This document shows, one piece after another, positions 22,442 through 36,554 of a stretch of DNA of 64,000 nucleotides. A model generated the notes under the pieces. That model made no database searches. It saw only the letters and a list, made by a program, of their open reading frames with translations, and was not told the DNA's origin. Both the position numbers and the translations under genes were made by a program. The first letter of the stretch is position 1. Every line of letters starts with the position of its first letter. The stretch is from Aquarana catesbeiana (taxonomy: Eukaryota; Chordata; Amphibia; Anura; Ranidae). The stretch spans positions 4,309,558 through 4,373,557 of the forward strand of contig NC_133324.1 in assembly GCF_042186555.1 (NCBI RefSeq), read 5' to 3'.

Positions 22442-25400
22442 CTCTTCTATAACATGACCCAATCCCCCAGAGATCAGACCTCTTCTATAACAGGACCCGA
22501 TCCTCCGGAGATCAGACCTCTTCTATAACATGACCCGATCCCCCGGAGATCAGACATCTTCTATAACAGGACCTGATCCCCCAGAGATCAGACCTCTTCT
22601 ATAACATAAACCGATTCTCCGGAGATCAGACCTCTTCTATAACATGACCCGATCCCCCGGAGATCAGACCTCTTCTATAACATGACCCGATCCCCCAGAG
22701 ATCAGACCTCTTCTATAACATAAACCGATTCTCCGGAGATCAGACCTCTTCTATAACATGACCCGATTCCCCGGAGATCAGACTTCTTCTATAACATGAC
22801 CCGATCCCCTGGAGATCAGACCTCTTCAATAACATAAACCGATTCTCCGGAGATCAGACCTCTTCTATAACATGACCCGATCCCCGGAGATCAGACCTCT
22901 TCTATAACATGACCCAATCCCCCGGAGATCAGACCTCTTCTATAACATGACCCGACCCCCTGGAGATCAGACCTCTTCTATAACATGACCCGATCCCTCA
23001 GAGATCAGACCTCTTCTATAACATGACCCGATCCCCCGGAGATCAGACCTCTTCTATAACATGACCCGATCCCCCAGAGATCAGACCTCTTCTATAACAT
23101 GACCCGATCCTCCGGAGATCAGACCTCTTCTATAACATGACCCAATCCCCCGGAGATCAGACCTCTTCTATAACATGACCCGACCCCCTGGAGATCAGAC
23201 CTCTTCTATAACATGACCCGATCCCCCGGAGATCAGACCTCTTCTATAACATGACCCGATCCTCCGGAGATCATACCTCTTCTATAACATGACCCAAACC
23301 CCTGGAGATCAGACTTCTATAACATGACCTGATCCTCCGGAGATCAGACCTCTTCTATAACATGACCCGATCCCCCAGAGATCGGACCTCTTCTATAACA
23401 TGACCCGATCCCCCGGAGATCAGACCTCTTCTATAACATAAACCAATTCTCCGGAGATCAGACCTCTTCTATAACATAAACCGATCCTCCGGAGATCAGA
23501 CCTCTTCTATATCATGACTCGATCCCCCGGAGATCAGATTTCTTCTATAACATGACCCGATCCCCCAGAGATCAGATTTCTTCTATAACATGACCCGATC
23601 CCCCAGAGATCAGACTTCTTCTATAACATGACCCGATCCCCCGGAGATCAGACCTCTTCTATAACATGACCCGATCCCCTGGAGATCAGACCTCTTCTAT
23701 AACATAAACTGATTCTCCGGAGATCAGACCTCTTCTATAACATGACCCGATCCCCCGGAGATCAGACCTCTTCTATAACATGACCCGATCCCCGGAGATC
23801 AGACCTCTTCTATAACATGACCCAATCCCCTGGAGATCAGTCCTCTTCTATAACATAAACTGATTCTCCGGAGATCAGACCTCTTCTATAACATGACCCG
23901 ATCCCCCGGAGATCAGACCTCTTCTATAACATGACCCGATCCCCCGGAGATCAGACCTCTTCTATAACATAAACCGATTCTCTGGAGATCAGACCTCTTC
24001 TATAACATGACCCGATCCCCCGGAGATCAGACTTCTTCTATAACATAAACCGATTTTCCTGAGATCAGACCTCTTCTATAACATAACCTGATCCCCCGGA
24101 GATCAGACCTCTTCTATAACAGGACCCGATCCCCCAGAGATCAGACCTCTTCTATAACATAAACCGATTCTCCGGAGATCAGACCTCTTCTATAACATGA
24201 CCCGATCCCCCGGAGATCAGACCTCTTCTATAACATGACCCGATTCCCCGGAGATCAGACTTCTTCTATAACATGACCCGATCCCCCGGAGATCAGACCT
24301 CTTCTATAACAGGACCCGATCCTCCGGAGATCAGACCTTTTTCTATAACATGACCCGATCCCCCGGAGATCAGACCTCTTCTATAACATGACCCGATCCC
24401 CCAGAGATCAGACCTCTTCTATAACAGGACCCGATCCTCCAGAGATCAGACCTCTTCTATAACATGACCCGATCCCCCAGAGATCAGACCTCTTCTATAA
24501 CAGGACCCGATCTTCCAGAGATCAGACCTCTTCTATAACATGACCCGATCCCCCAGAGATCAGACCTCTTCTATAACATGACCCGATCCCCCAGAGATCA
24601 GACCTCTTCTATAACAGGACCCGATCCTCCGGAGATCAGACCTCTTCTATAACATGACCCGATCCCCCGGAGATCAGACCTCTTCTATAACAGGACCCGA
24701 TCCTCCGGAGATCAGACTTCTTCTATAACATAAACCGATTCTCCGGAGATCAGACCTCTTCTTTAACAGGACCCGATCCCCTGGAGATCAGACTTCTTCT
24801 ATAACATAAACCGATTCTCCGGAGATCAGACCTCTTCTATAACATGACCCGATCCCCCGGAGATCAGACCTCTTCTATAACAGGACCCGATCCTCCGGAG
24901 ATCAGACCTTTTTCTATAACATGACCCGATCCCCCGGAGATCAGACCTCTTCTATAACATGACCCGATCCCCCAGAGATCAGACCTCTTCTATAACAGGA
25001 CCCGATCCTCCAGAGATCAGACCTCTTCTATAACATGACCCGATCCCCCAGAGATCAGACCTCTTCTATAACATGACCCGATCCCCCAGAGATCAGACCT
25101 CTTCTATAACAGGACCCGATCCTCCGGAGATCAGACCTCTTCTATAACATGACCCGATCCCCCGGAGATCAGACCTCTTCTATAACATAAACCGATTCTC
25201 CGGAGATCAGACCTCTTCTATAACATGACCCGATCCCCCGGAGATCAGACCTCTTCTATAACAGGACCCGATCCTCCGGAGATCAGACCTCTTCTATAAC
25301 ATGACCCGATCCCCTGGAGATCAGACTTCTTCTATAACATAAACCGATTCTCCGGAGATCAGACCTCTTCTATAACATGACCGATCCCCTGGAGATCAGA

Positions 25401-28400
25401 CTTCCTCTATAACATGACCCGATCCCCCGGAGATCAGACCTCTTCTATAACAGGACCCGATCCTCCGGAGATCAGACCTCTTCTATAACATAAACCAATT
25501 CTCCGGAGATCAGACCTCTTCTATAACATAAACCAATTCTCTGGAGATCAGACCTCTTCTATAACATGACCCAATCCCCTGGAGATCAGACTTCTTCTAT
25601 AACAGGACCCGATCCTCCAGAGATCAGACCTCTTCTATAACATGACCCGATCCCCCAGAGATCAGACTTCTTCTATAACAGGACCCGATCCTCCGGAGAT
25701 CAGACCTCTTCTATAACATGACCCGATCCCCCAGAGATCAGACCTCTTCTATAACATGACCCGATCCCCCGGAGATAAAACTTCTTCTATAACATAAACC
25801 GATTCTCCGGAGATCAGACCTCTTCTATAACATAACCCGATCCCTTGGAGATCAGACTTCTTCTATAACATAAACCGATCCCCCGGAGATCAGACCTCTT
25901 CTATAACATGACCCGATCCCCCAGAGATCAGACCTCTTCTATAACAGGACCTGATCCTCCGGAGATCAGACCTCTTCTATAACATGACCTGATCCCCCGG
26001 AGATCAGACCTCTTCTATAACAGGACCCGATCCCCCAGAGATCAGACCTCTTCTATAACATAAACCGATTCTCCGGAGATCAGACCTCTTCTATAACATG
26101 ACCCGATCCCCCGGAGATCAGACCTCTTCTATAACATGACCCGATTCCCCGGAGATCAGACTTCTTCTATAACATGACCCAATCCCCTGGAGATCAGACT
26201 TCTTCTATAACAGGACTCGATCCTCCGGAGATCAGACCTCTTCTATAACATGACCCGACCCCCCGGAGATCAAACCTCTTCTATAACATGACCCAATCCC
26301 CCGGAGATCAGACTTCTTCTATAACATAAACCGATTCTCCGGAGATCAGACCTCTTCTATAACATGACCCGATCCCCCAGAGATCAGACCTCTTCTATAA
26401 CAGGACCCGATCCTCCAGAGATCAGACCTCTTCTATAACATGACCCGATCCCCCAGAGATCAGACCTCTTCTATAACATGACCCGATCCCCCAGAGATCA
26501 GACCTCTTCTATAACAGGACCCGATCCTCCGGAGATCAGACCTCTTCTATAACATGACCCGATCCCCCGGAGATCAGACCTCTTCTATAACAGGACCCGA
26601 TCCTCCGGAGATCAGACCTCTTCTATAACATGACCCGATCCCCTGGAGATCAGACTTCTTCTATAACATAAACCGATTCTCCGGAGATCAGACCTCTTCT
26701 ATAACATGACCCGATCCCCTGGAGATCAGACTTCTTCTATAACATGACCCGATCCCCCGGAGATCAGACCTCTTCTATAACAGGACCCGATCCTCCGGAG
26801 ATCAGACCTCTTCTATAACATAAACCAATTCTCCGGAGATCAGACCTCTTCTATAACATAAACCAATTCTCTGGAGATCAGACCTCTTCTATAACATGAC
26901 CCAATCCCTTGGAGATCAGACTTCTTCTATAACAGGACCCGATCCTCCGGAGATCAGACCTCTTCTATAACATGACCCGATCCCCCAGAGATCAGACTTC
27001 TTCTATAACAGGACCCGATCCTCCAGAGATCAGACCTCTTCTATAACATGACCCGATCCCCCAGAGATCAGACCTCTTCTATAACATGACCCGATCCCCC
27101 GGAGATAAGACTTCTTCTATAACATAAACCGATTCTCCGGAGATCAGACCTCTTCTATAACATAACCCGATCCCTTGGAGATCAGACTTCTTCTATAACA
27201 TAAACCGATTCTCCGGAGATCAGACCTCTTCTATAACATGACCCGATCCCCCGGAGATCAGACCTCTTCTATAACATGACCCGATCCCCCAGAGATCAGA
27301 CCTCTTCTATAACAGGACCTGATCCTCCGGAGATCAGACCTCTTCTATAACATGACCTGATCCCCCGGAGATCAGACCTCTTCTATAACAGGACCCGATC
27401 CCCCAGAGATCAGACCTCTTCTATAACATAAACCGATTCTCCGGAGATCAGACCTCTTCTATAACATGACCCGATCCCCCGGAGATCAGACCTCTTCTAT
27501 AACATGACCCGATTCCCCGGAGATCAGACTTCTTCTATAACATGACCCAATCCCCTGGAGATCAGACTTCTTCTATAACAGGACTCGATCCTCCGGAGAT
27601 CAGACCTCTTCTATAACATGACCCGACCCCCCGGAGATCAGACCTCTTCTATAACATGACCCAATCCCCCGGAGATCAGACTTCTTCTATAACATAAACC
27701 GATTCTCCGGAGATCAGACCTCTTCTATAACATGACCCGATCCCCCAGAGATCAGACTTCTATAACATGACCCGATCCCCCGGAGATCAGACTTCTATAA
27801 CATGACCCGATCCCCCAGAGATCAGACTTCTTCTATAACATGACCCGATCCCCCAGAGATCAGACCTCTTCTAAAACATAAACCGATTCTCCGGAGATCA
27901 AACCTCTTCTATAACATGACCCGATCCCCCAGAGATCAGACTTCTTCTATAACATAAACTGATTCTCCGGAGATCAGACCTCTTCTATAACATGACCCGA
28001 TCCCCCGGAGATCAGACCTCTTCTATAACATGACCCGATCCCCGGAGATCAGACCTCTTCTATAACATAAACCGATTCTCCGGAGATCAGACCTCTTTTA
28101 TAACATGACCCAATCCCCTGGAGATCCGACTTCTTCTATAACAGGACCCGATCCTCCGGAGATCAGACCTCTTCTATAACAGGACCCGATCCCCCGGAGA
28201 TCAGACTTCTTCTATAACATGACACGATCCCCCAGAGATCAGACCTCTTCTATAACATGACCCGATCCCCCGGAGATCAGACCTCTTCTATAACATGACC
28301 CGATTCCCCGGAGATCAGACTTCTTCTATAACATGACCCAATCCCCTGGAGATCAGACCTCTTCTATAACATGACCCGATCCCCCGGAGATCAGACCTCT

Positions 28401-28524
28401 TTTATAACATAAACCGATTCTCCGGAGATCAGACCTCTTCTATAACATAAACCGATTCTCTGGAGATCAGACCTCTTCTATAACATGACCCAATCCCCCA
28501 GAGATCAGACTTCTTCTATAACAT
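22442..28524. repeat. Minisatellite J, block 2 (38-bp unit)
   Basis: About 160 units of the 38-bp family at low divergence. It contains a long internal duplication: the marker GGACCTGATCCTCC recurs at 25,947 and 27,315, an offset of 1,368 bp or 36 units, with the same series of variants following each. Slightly earlier the offset is 1,330 bp (35 units), so one unit was gained or lost since. Confidence 0.97.
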
Positions 28525-28686
28525 ACTAGTTGGTGTATGTGAATGCGCTACTCCCTTAATATCTCAAATACACAAGTGAAAGCTACCATCACCTGTAATG
28601 CTTATCAGCTACCCATCACAAATATTTCATGTGTATAAGTTTAAAATTTAAGATCAATAAATCATACATATACATATAACAAAAAG
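28525..28686 (-). mobile_element. Short AT-rich insertion, probable end of a Penelope-like element
   Basis: About 160 bp unrelated to the array: GTGAATGCGCTACTCCC near the left edge, CAAGTGAAAGCTACC in the middle and an AT-rich right part. On the minus strand it has TAGCGCA near its end, resembling TTAGCGCAGCACC in 1,573-2,725 and GGCAGCGCC in the foldback element. The GTGAAAGCT word also occurs in the foldback arms. The class assignment is tentative. Confidence 0.35.
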
Positions 28687-28829
28687 TCGGGTCATGTTAT
28701 AGAAGAAGTCTGATCTCCAGGGGATTGGGTCATGTTATAGAAGAGGTCTGATCTCCTCTGGAGATCAGACCTCTTCTATAACATGACCCAATCCCCCAGA
28801 GATCAGACTTCTTCTATAACATGACCCGA
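28687..28829. repeat. Palindromic strand switch in minisatellite J
   Basis: Units at 28,687-28,756 run opposite to the rest of the array (GGGTCATGTTATAGAAG). They meet the normal orientation at a 3-base centre, TCT (28,757-28,759), giving a 70-bp-arm palindrome with about two mismatches. It directly abuts the insertion 28,525-28,686. Confidence 0.9.
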
Positions 28830-31575
28830 TCCTCCGGAGATCAGACCTCTTCTATAACAGGACCCGATCCCCTGGAGATCAGACTTCCTATATAACATGA
28901 CCCGATCCCCCGGAGATCAGACTTCTTCTATAACATGACCCGATCCCCCAGAGATCAGACCTCTTCTATAACATGACCCGATCCCCTGGAGATCAGACCT
29001 CTTCTATAACATAAACCGATTCTCCGGAGATCAGACCTCTTCTATAACATGACCCAATCCCCTGGAGATCAGACTTCTTCTATAACATGACCCAATCCCC
29101 CGGAGATCAGACCTCTTCTATAACATAAACCGATCCTCCAGAGATCAGACTTCTTCTATAACTTGACCCGCATTCCCCAGGTCCCAGACTTCTTCTATAA
29201 CATGACCCATTCCCCTGGATCTCAGACCTCTTCTTTAACATGACCCAATACCCTGGATATCATACCTCTTCTATAATATGTTCCTCATCCCCTGGATCCT
29301 AGACTTCTTCTATAACATGACCCTCATCCCCCAGATCCCAGACTTCTTCTATAACATGACTTGTTATCCTGGATATAATTTCTCTTCTATAACATGACCC
29401 TATCTCCCGAATATCATACCTCTTCTATAACATGACTCGATCCCCTTAATCTCAGACTTCTTCTATAACATGTCTCGATCCCCTTAATCTCAGACTTCTT
29501 CTATAACATGACCCGATCCCCAGGAGATCAGACCTCTTCTATAACATAAACCGATTCTCCGGAGATCAGACCTCTTCTATAACATGACCCGATCCCCCGG
29601 AGATCAGACCTCTTCTATAACAGGACCCGATCCTCCGGAGATCAGACCTCTTTTATAACATGACCCGATCCCCTGGAGATCAGACTTCTTCTATAACATA
29701 AACCGATTCTCCGAAGATCAGACCTCTTCTATAACATGACCCGATCCCCTGGAGATCAGACTTCTTCTATAACATGACCCGATCCCCCGGAGATCAGACC
29801 TCTTCTATAACAGGACCCGATCCTCCGGAGATCAGACCTCTTCTATAACATAAACCAATTCTCCGGAGATCAGACCTCTTCTATAACATAAACCAATTCT
29901 CTGGAGATCAGACCTCTTCTATAACATGACCCAATCCCCTGGAGATCAGACTTCTTCTATAATAGGACCCGATCCTCCGGAGATCAGACCTCTTCTATAA
30001 CATGACCCGATCCCCCAGAGATCAGACCTCTTCTATAACATGACCCGATCCCCCGGAGATAAGACTTCTTCTATAACATAAACCGATTCTCCGGAGATCA
30101 GACCTCTTCTATAACATAACCCGATCCCTTGGAGATCAGACCTCTTCTATAACATAAACCGATTCTCCGGAGATCAGACCTCTTCTATAACATAAACCGA
30201 TTCTCTGGAGATCAGACCTCTTCTATAACATGACCCAATCCCCCAGAGATCAGACTTCTTCTATAACATGACCCGATCCTCCGGAGATCAGACCTCTTCT
30301 ATAACAGGACCCGATCCCCTGGAGATCAGACTTCCTATATAACATGACCCGATCCCCCGGAGATCAGACTTCTTCTATAACATGACCCGATCCCCCAGAG
30401 ATCAGACCTCTTCTATAACATGACCCGATCCCCCAGAGATCAGACCTCTTCTATAACATGACCCGATCCCCCGGAGATAAGACTTCTTCTATAACATAAA
30501 CCGATTCTCCGGAGATCAGACCTCTTCTATAACATAACCCGATCCCTTGGAGATCAGACCTCTTCTATAACATAAACCGATTCTCCGGAGATCAGACCTC
30601 TTCTATAACATAAACCGATTCTCTGGAGATCAGACCTCTTCTATAACATGACCCAATCCCCCAGAGATCAGACTTCTTCTATAACATGACCCGATCCTCC
30701 GGAGATCAGACCTCTTCTATAACAGGACCTGATCTCCTGGAGATCAGACTTCCTATATAACATGACCCGATCCCCCGGAGATCAGACTTCTTCTATAACA
30801 TGACCCGATCCCCCAGAGATCAGACCTCTTCTATAACATGACCCGATCCCCTGGAGATCAGACCTCTTCTATAACATAAACCGATTCTCCTGAGATCAGA
30901 CCTCTTCTATAACATGACCCAATCCCCTGGAGATCAGACTTCTTCTATAACATGACCCGATCCCCCGGAGATCAGACCTCTTCTATAACATAAACCGATC
31001 CTCCAGAGATCAGACTTCTTCTATAACATGACCCGCATTCCCCAGGTCCCAGACTTCTTCTATAACATGACCCGATCCCCTGGATATTATACCTCTTCTA
31101 TAACATGACCCATTCCCCTGGATCTCAGACCTCTTCTTTAACATGACCCAATACCCTGGATATCATACCTCTTCTATAATATGTTCCTCATCCCCTGGAT
31201 CCTAGACTTCTTCTATAACATGACCCTCATCCCCCAGATCCCAGACTTCTTCTATAACATGACTTGTTATCCTGGATATAATTTCTCTTCTGTAACATGA
31301 CCCTATCTCCCGAATATCATACCTCTTCTATAACATGACTCGATCCCCTTAATCTCAGACTTCTTCTATAACATGTCTCGATCCCCTTAATCTCAGACTT
31401 CTTCTATAACATGACCCGATCCCCTGGAGATCATTCCTCTTCTATAACATGACCCCTTCCCCCGGGTCCTAGACTTCTATAGCATGACCGGATCCCCAGA
31501 ATATCATAACTCTTCTATAACATTACCCCATCTCCTGGATATCATTTCTCTTTTATGACATGACCATATCACCCA
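28830..31575. repeat. Minisatellite J, block 3
   Basis: 38-bp units with higher-order repetition. CTTCCTATATAACATGACCC recurs at 28,884, 30,331 and 30,749; the last two are 418 bp (11 units) apart. The variant stretch starting GACCCGCATTCCCCAGGTCC occurs at 29,165 and again at 31,030 and is followed by the same series of diverged units. Units become more diverged from about 29,160 and 31,030 on. Confidence 0.95.
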
Positions 31576-32515
31576 AATACAGTGGCATGGAACTGGGAAC
31601 GTGATAAAGTGAAACTGGTCGGGTAGAGTGAACTAGCTCCACATTACTGCACTTCTTGGAGGTATTTGTGATCACATACCTTATCTCGCCTGTTTAGATC
31701 ATCATTGATGTAAGTGTTCTACCTTTTACAATAAAACCCATAGTTGATGGTTTTACATTACGTGGCGGCCTTTTTCTTTTATGAATTATGGAGTCCATGA
31801 TTGGGTCCGGTGACAAGGTTGAACGGAAGCTGACCTCACATGTTGTTTCCTGAGAGTGACCACGTTCCCAGTTCCATGCCTGTTTGACTCCGTGCCGCTG
31901 GCGTTGGGTCCACTAAGTCTGGTAAGAGTAGCCAATTTTTTCATCGGTGGTGGATTCACAATCTATGGTGATTTCCTACTGGATGGTGGCCTATCCTTCA
32001 GAGGTCGAATATATCTTCAATTTCAACATTGATTTCTACCTCAACACTTGTGATTTCATTTCACCTGTTTGAACAGTTTTTTGTTTTTTTCCCTCATGGA
32101 TTATTTATTCACAATGCCATTTCACATATATGGATTTCAAATTATGAATTGTATTTTATTTTACACAGTCAATGGGGGTTATCTACGAAAGGCAAATCCA
32201 TTTTGCACTACAAGTGCACTTTCAAGTGCAGTCGCTGTAGATCTGAGGGGGACATGCAAGGAAAATGTAAAAAATGCATTTTTGCTTGAACATGATTGGA
32301 TGATAAAATCAGCAGAGCTTCCCCTAATTTCAGAGCTTCCCCTCAGATCTACAGTGATCTACAGCGACTGCACTTACAAGTGCACTTGTGGTGCAGAGTG
32401 GATTTCCCTTTAGTAAATCAACCCCAATGTGTTATACTTACTCTTTGCATACGTGCACAATTTTCTAATATATACACACAATATGGACTAGCACTGCACT
32501 TATTATTCCCATTCT
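31576..32515. mobile_element. Insertion in minisatellite J, possible Penelope-like element carrying a MITE
   Basis: About 940 bp of non-array DNA. A perfect 20-bp inverted repeat joins 31,584-31,603 and 31,861-31,880 (GGCATGGAACTGGGAACGTG and its complement). Between them lie CAATAAAACCC near 31,730 and TTACGTGGCGGCC, comparable with the AATAAA and ATGGCCGCTACG of the insertion at 1,573. TGATAAAGTGAAACTGGTC at about 31,603 could be a hammerhead with stem II deleted, but this is weak. Open frames of 86-114 codons at 32,029-32,571 run through the nested MITE and are not credible genes. Confidence 0.4.
32172..32427. mobile_element. Ranid-type MITE with long terminal inverted repeats
   Basis: The left end TGGGGGTTATCTACGAAAGG and right end CCTTTAGTAAATCAACCCCA form imperfect inverted repeats of about 80 bp that include AAGTGCAGTCGCTGTAGATC and its complement GATCTACAGCGACTGCACTT. 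The right arm holds an extra partial copy of the GATCTACAG segment. The total of about 256 bp, with no coding potential, is typical of a non-autonomous DNA transposon. Confidence 0.85.
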
Positions 32516-35500
32516 TCTATAATATTACCCGATCCCCTGGATATCATTCCTCTTCTACAACATGTTCCTAAATCCCCGGGTATCAGACCTCTTCTATAAC
32601 ATGACCCAATCCCCTGGATCCCAGACATCTTCTATAACATGACCCCATCCCTCGATATCATTCTCCTTCTATAACATGACCAATCCCCTGGATCTCAGAC
32701 TTCTATAACATGACCGGATCCCCTGGAGATCACACCTCTTCTATAACATGTTCCTCACCACGGGGATCCCAAACTTCTTCTATAACATGGCCTGATCCCC
32801 TGGATATCATACCTCTTCTATAACATGTTCCTCACCGCCGGGATCCCAGACCTCTTCTATAACATGACCCAATCCCCTGGAGATCATACCTCTTCTATAA
32901 CATGACCCAATCCCCTGGATCTCAGACTTCTTCTATAACATGACCCGATCCCCTGGATCCCCGCCTTCTTCTATAACATGACCCCATCCCTCGATATCAT
33001 TCCTCTTCTATAACATGACCAATCCCCTGGATCTCAGACTTCTATAACATGACCGGATCCCCTGGAGATCATACCTCTTCTATAACATGTTCCTCACGGC
33101 CGGGATCCCAGACTTCTTCTATAACATGTCCCTCATCCCCAGATCCCAGACTTCTTCTATAACATGACCCGATCCCCTGGATATCATACCTCTTCTATAA
33201 CATGTTCCTCATCCCCTGGATCCTAGACTTCTTCTATAACATGTCCCTCATCCCCAGATCCCAGACTTCTTCTATAACATGACCCGATCCCCTGGATATC
33301 ATACCTCTTCTATAACATGTTCCTCACGACTGGGATCCCAGACTTCTTCTATAATGTGACCTGATCTCCGGAGATCATACCTCTTCTATAACATGTTCCT
33401 CATCCCCTGGATCCCAGACGTCTTCTATAACATGTCCCGATCCCCTGGATATCATACCTCTTCTATAACATGTTCCTCACCGCCGGGATCCCAGACTTCT
33501 TCTATAATGTGACCTGATCCCCGGAGATCATACCTCTTCTATAACATGTTCCTCACCGCCGGGATCCCAGACTTCTTCTATAATGTGACCTGATCCCCTG
33601 GAGATCATACCTCTTCTATAACATGTTTCTCATCCCCTGGATCCTAGACTTTTTCTATAACATGTTCCTCATCCCCTGGATCCTAGACTTCTTCTATAAC
33701 ATGTCCCTCATCCCCAGATCCCAGACTTCTTCTATAACATGACCCGATCCCCTGGATATCATACCTCTTCTATAACATGTTCCTCACCGCCGGGATCCCA
33801 GACCTCTTCTATAACATGACCCAATCCCCTGGATCTCAGACTTCTTCTATAACATGACCCGATCCCCTGGATCCCCGCCTTCTTCTATAACATGACCCCA
33901 TCCCTCGATATCATTCCTCTTCTATAACATGACCAATCCCCTGGATCTCAGACTTCTATAACATGACCGGATCCCCTGGAGATCATACCTCTTCTATAAC
34001 ATGTTCCTCACGGCCGGGATCCCAGACTTCTTCTATAACATGTCCCTCATCCCCAGATCCCAGACTTCTTCTATAACATGACCCGATCCCCTGGATATCA
34101 TACCTCTTCTATAACATGTTCCTCATCCCCTGGATCCTAGACTTCTTCTATAACATGTCCCTCATCCCCAGATCCCAGACTTCTTCTATAACATGACCCG
34201 ATCCCCTGGATATCATACCTCTTCTATAACATGTTCCTCACGACTGGGATCCCAGACTTCTTCTATAATGTGACCTGATCCCCGGAGATCATACCTCTTC
34301 TATAACATGTTCCTCATCCCCTGGATCCCAGACGTCTTCTATAACATGTCCCGATCCCCTGGATATCATACCTCTTCTATAACATGTTCCTCACCGCCGG
34401 GATCCCAGACTTCTTCTATAATGTGACCTGATCCCCGGAGATCATACCTCTTCTATAACATGTTCCTCACCGCCGGGATCCCAGACTTCTTCTATAATGT
34501 GACCTGATCCCCTGGAGATCATACCTCTTCTATAACATGTTTCTCATCCCCTGGATCCTAGACTTTTTCTATAACATGTCCCTCATCCCCAGATCCCAGA
34601 CTTCTTCTATAACATGACCGGATCCCCTGGATATCATACCTCTTCTATAACATGTTCCTCATCCCCTGGATCCTAGACTTCTTCTATAACATGTCCCTCA
34701 TCCCCAGATCCCAGACTTCTTCTATAACATGACCCGATCCCCTGGATATCATACCTCTTCTATAACATGTTCCTCACGGCCGGGATCCCAGACTTCTTCT
34801 ATAATGTGACCTGATCCCCTAGAGATCATACCTCTTCTATAACATGTTCCTCACGGCCGGGATCCCAGACTTCTTCTATAATGTGACCTGATCCCCTGGA
34901 GTTCATACCTCTTCTATAACACGTTCCTCACGGCCGGGATCCCAGACTTCTTCTATAACGTAACCTGATCCCTGGAGATCATACCTCTTCTATAACATGT
35001 TCCTCATCCCCTGGATCACAGACTTCGTCTATAACATGACCCGATCCCCTGGATATCATACCTCTTCTATAACATGTTCCTCACCTCCGGGATCCCAGAC
35101 TTCTTCTATAATGTGACCTGATCCCCTGGAGATCATACCTCTTCTATAACATGACCCGATCCCCTGGATATCATAACTCTTCTATAACATGTTCCTCACG
35201 GCTGGGATCCCAGACTTCTGATATAACGTAACCTGATCCCTGGATATCATACCTCTTCTATAACATGTTCCTCACCTCCGGGATCCCAGACTTCTTCTAT
35301 AACATGACCCGATCCCCTGGTTTCCAGACTTCTTCTATACAATGACCAGATCCCCTGGATCCCAGACTTTTTCTATAACATGACCTGATCACCTGGTTTC
35401 CAGACTTCTACCATGACCAGTCCACTGGATCCCAGACTTCTTTTATAACATGACCCCATCCCCTGGATATTATTTCTCTTCTATAACATGACCCGATCCT

Positions 35501-36302
35501 CTGGATATCATTTCTCTTCTATAACATGACCCGATCCCCCGAATACCATACTTCTTCTATAAAGTGACCCCATCCCCCCCAAATATCATACCTCTTCTAT
35601 AACACGTTCCTCACTGCCCGGATCCCAGACTTCTTCTATAACATGTTCCTTATCCCCCGGATCCCAGACTTCTTCTATAACATGACCCGACCCCCTGGAT
35701 CCCAGACTTCTTCTATAACATGACCCCATCCTCTGGATATTATACATCTTCTGTACCATGACCCGATCTCCTGGATATTACACCTCTTCTATACCATGAC
35801 CTGATCCCCTGGATATTATACCTCTTCTATACCATGACCCGAATCCCTGGATCCCAGACTTCTTCTCTAGCATGATCTGATCCCCTTGATATCATACCTC
35901 TTCTATAACATGGTCCTCATCCCCTGGATCGTAGACTTCTTCTATAATATTACCCCATCCACTGGATCCCAGACTTCTTTTATAACATGACCCGACCCCC
36001 TGGATCCCAGACTTCGTCTACACCATGACCCTATCCCCTTGATCCTAAACTTCTATAACATGACCCAATCCCCTGAATCCCAGACTTTTTCTATAATATG
36101 ATCTGATCCCCTGGATATCATACCTCTTCTATAAGATGTTCCTCATCCCCCAGATCTCAAACTTCTTCTATAACATGACCCGATCCCCCGATATCATTCC
36201 TCTTCTATACCATAACCAGTCCCCTGGATCTCAGACTTGGAGATCATACCTCCTCTATAACATGTCCCCCATCCCCCAGATCCCAGACTTCTTCTATAAC
36301 AT
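32516..36302. repeat. Minisatellite J, block 4 (diverged variants)
   Basis: Same 38-bp backbone (CTTCTATAACATG), but units are dominated by TTCCTCACCGCCGGGATCCC, TCCCTCATCCCCAGATCC and GATCCCCTGGATATCATACC. A roughly 914-bp (24-unit) block is duplicated: CTGGATCCCCGCCTTC recurs at about 32,955 and 33,869, with matching variants downstream. Divergence rises to the right. Confidence 0.94.
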
Positions 36303-36499
36303 AGGAAATAAAAGGGTGTCACCGCTCCAGGTGGGTCTAACGAAAGTAAACCTCTTCACCAGTTTAGAAGCCACAGGTGCTGGCAATGCATATAGCAATA
36401 GATAGAAAGTAGTTCTGGACTGCCGCACTCCAAAAAAAAAATTGCCTTTTATTCAAAATGCAACATCAAAAATACATGCCACAGCAGAACGGACAGAAG

Positions 36500-36541
36500 A
36501 ACTGATGCGTTTCACACTACAAACAGTGCTTAATCATAGCT
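36500..36541 (-). ncRNA. Hammerhead-like fold, A3-U8 (copy 3, left arm)
   Basis: On the minus strand: AGCT, ATGATTA, A, stem II GCACT/AGTGT with loop GTTTGT, GAAA, CGCAT, C, then AGTT. Stem I is AGCT/AGTT with one G-U pair. As in the partner arm, positions 3 and 8 are A and T instead of C and G. CGCAT in place of CGCGT weakens the already minimal stem III. Confidence 0.5.
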
Positions 36542-36554
36542 GATATTATGATTA

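Noticed and set aside
32029..32571. Frames of 86-114 codons as a gene
   Set aside because: They run through a MITE and the array boundary, overlap in different phases and have no known domain.
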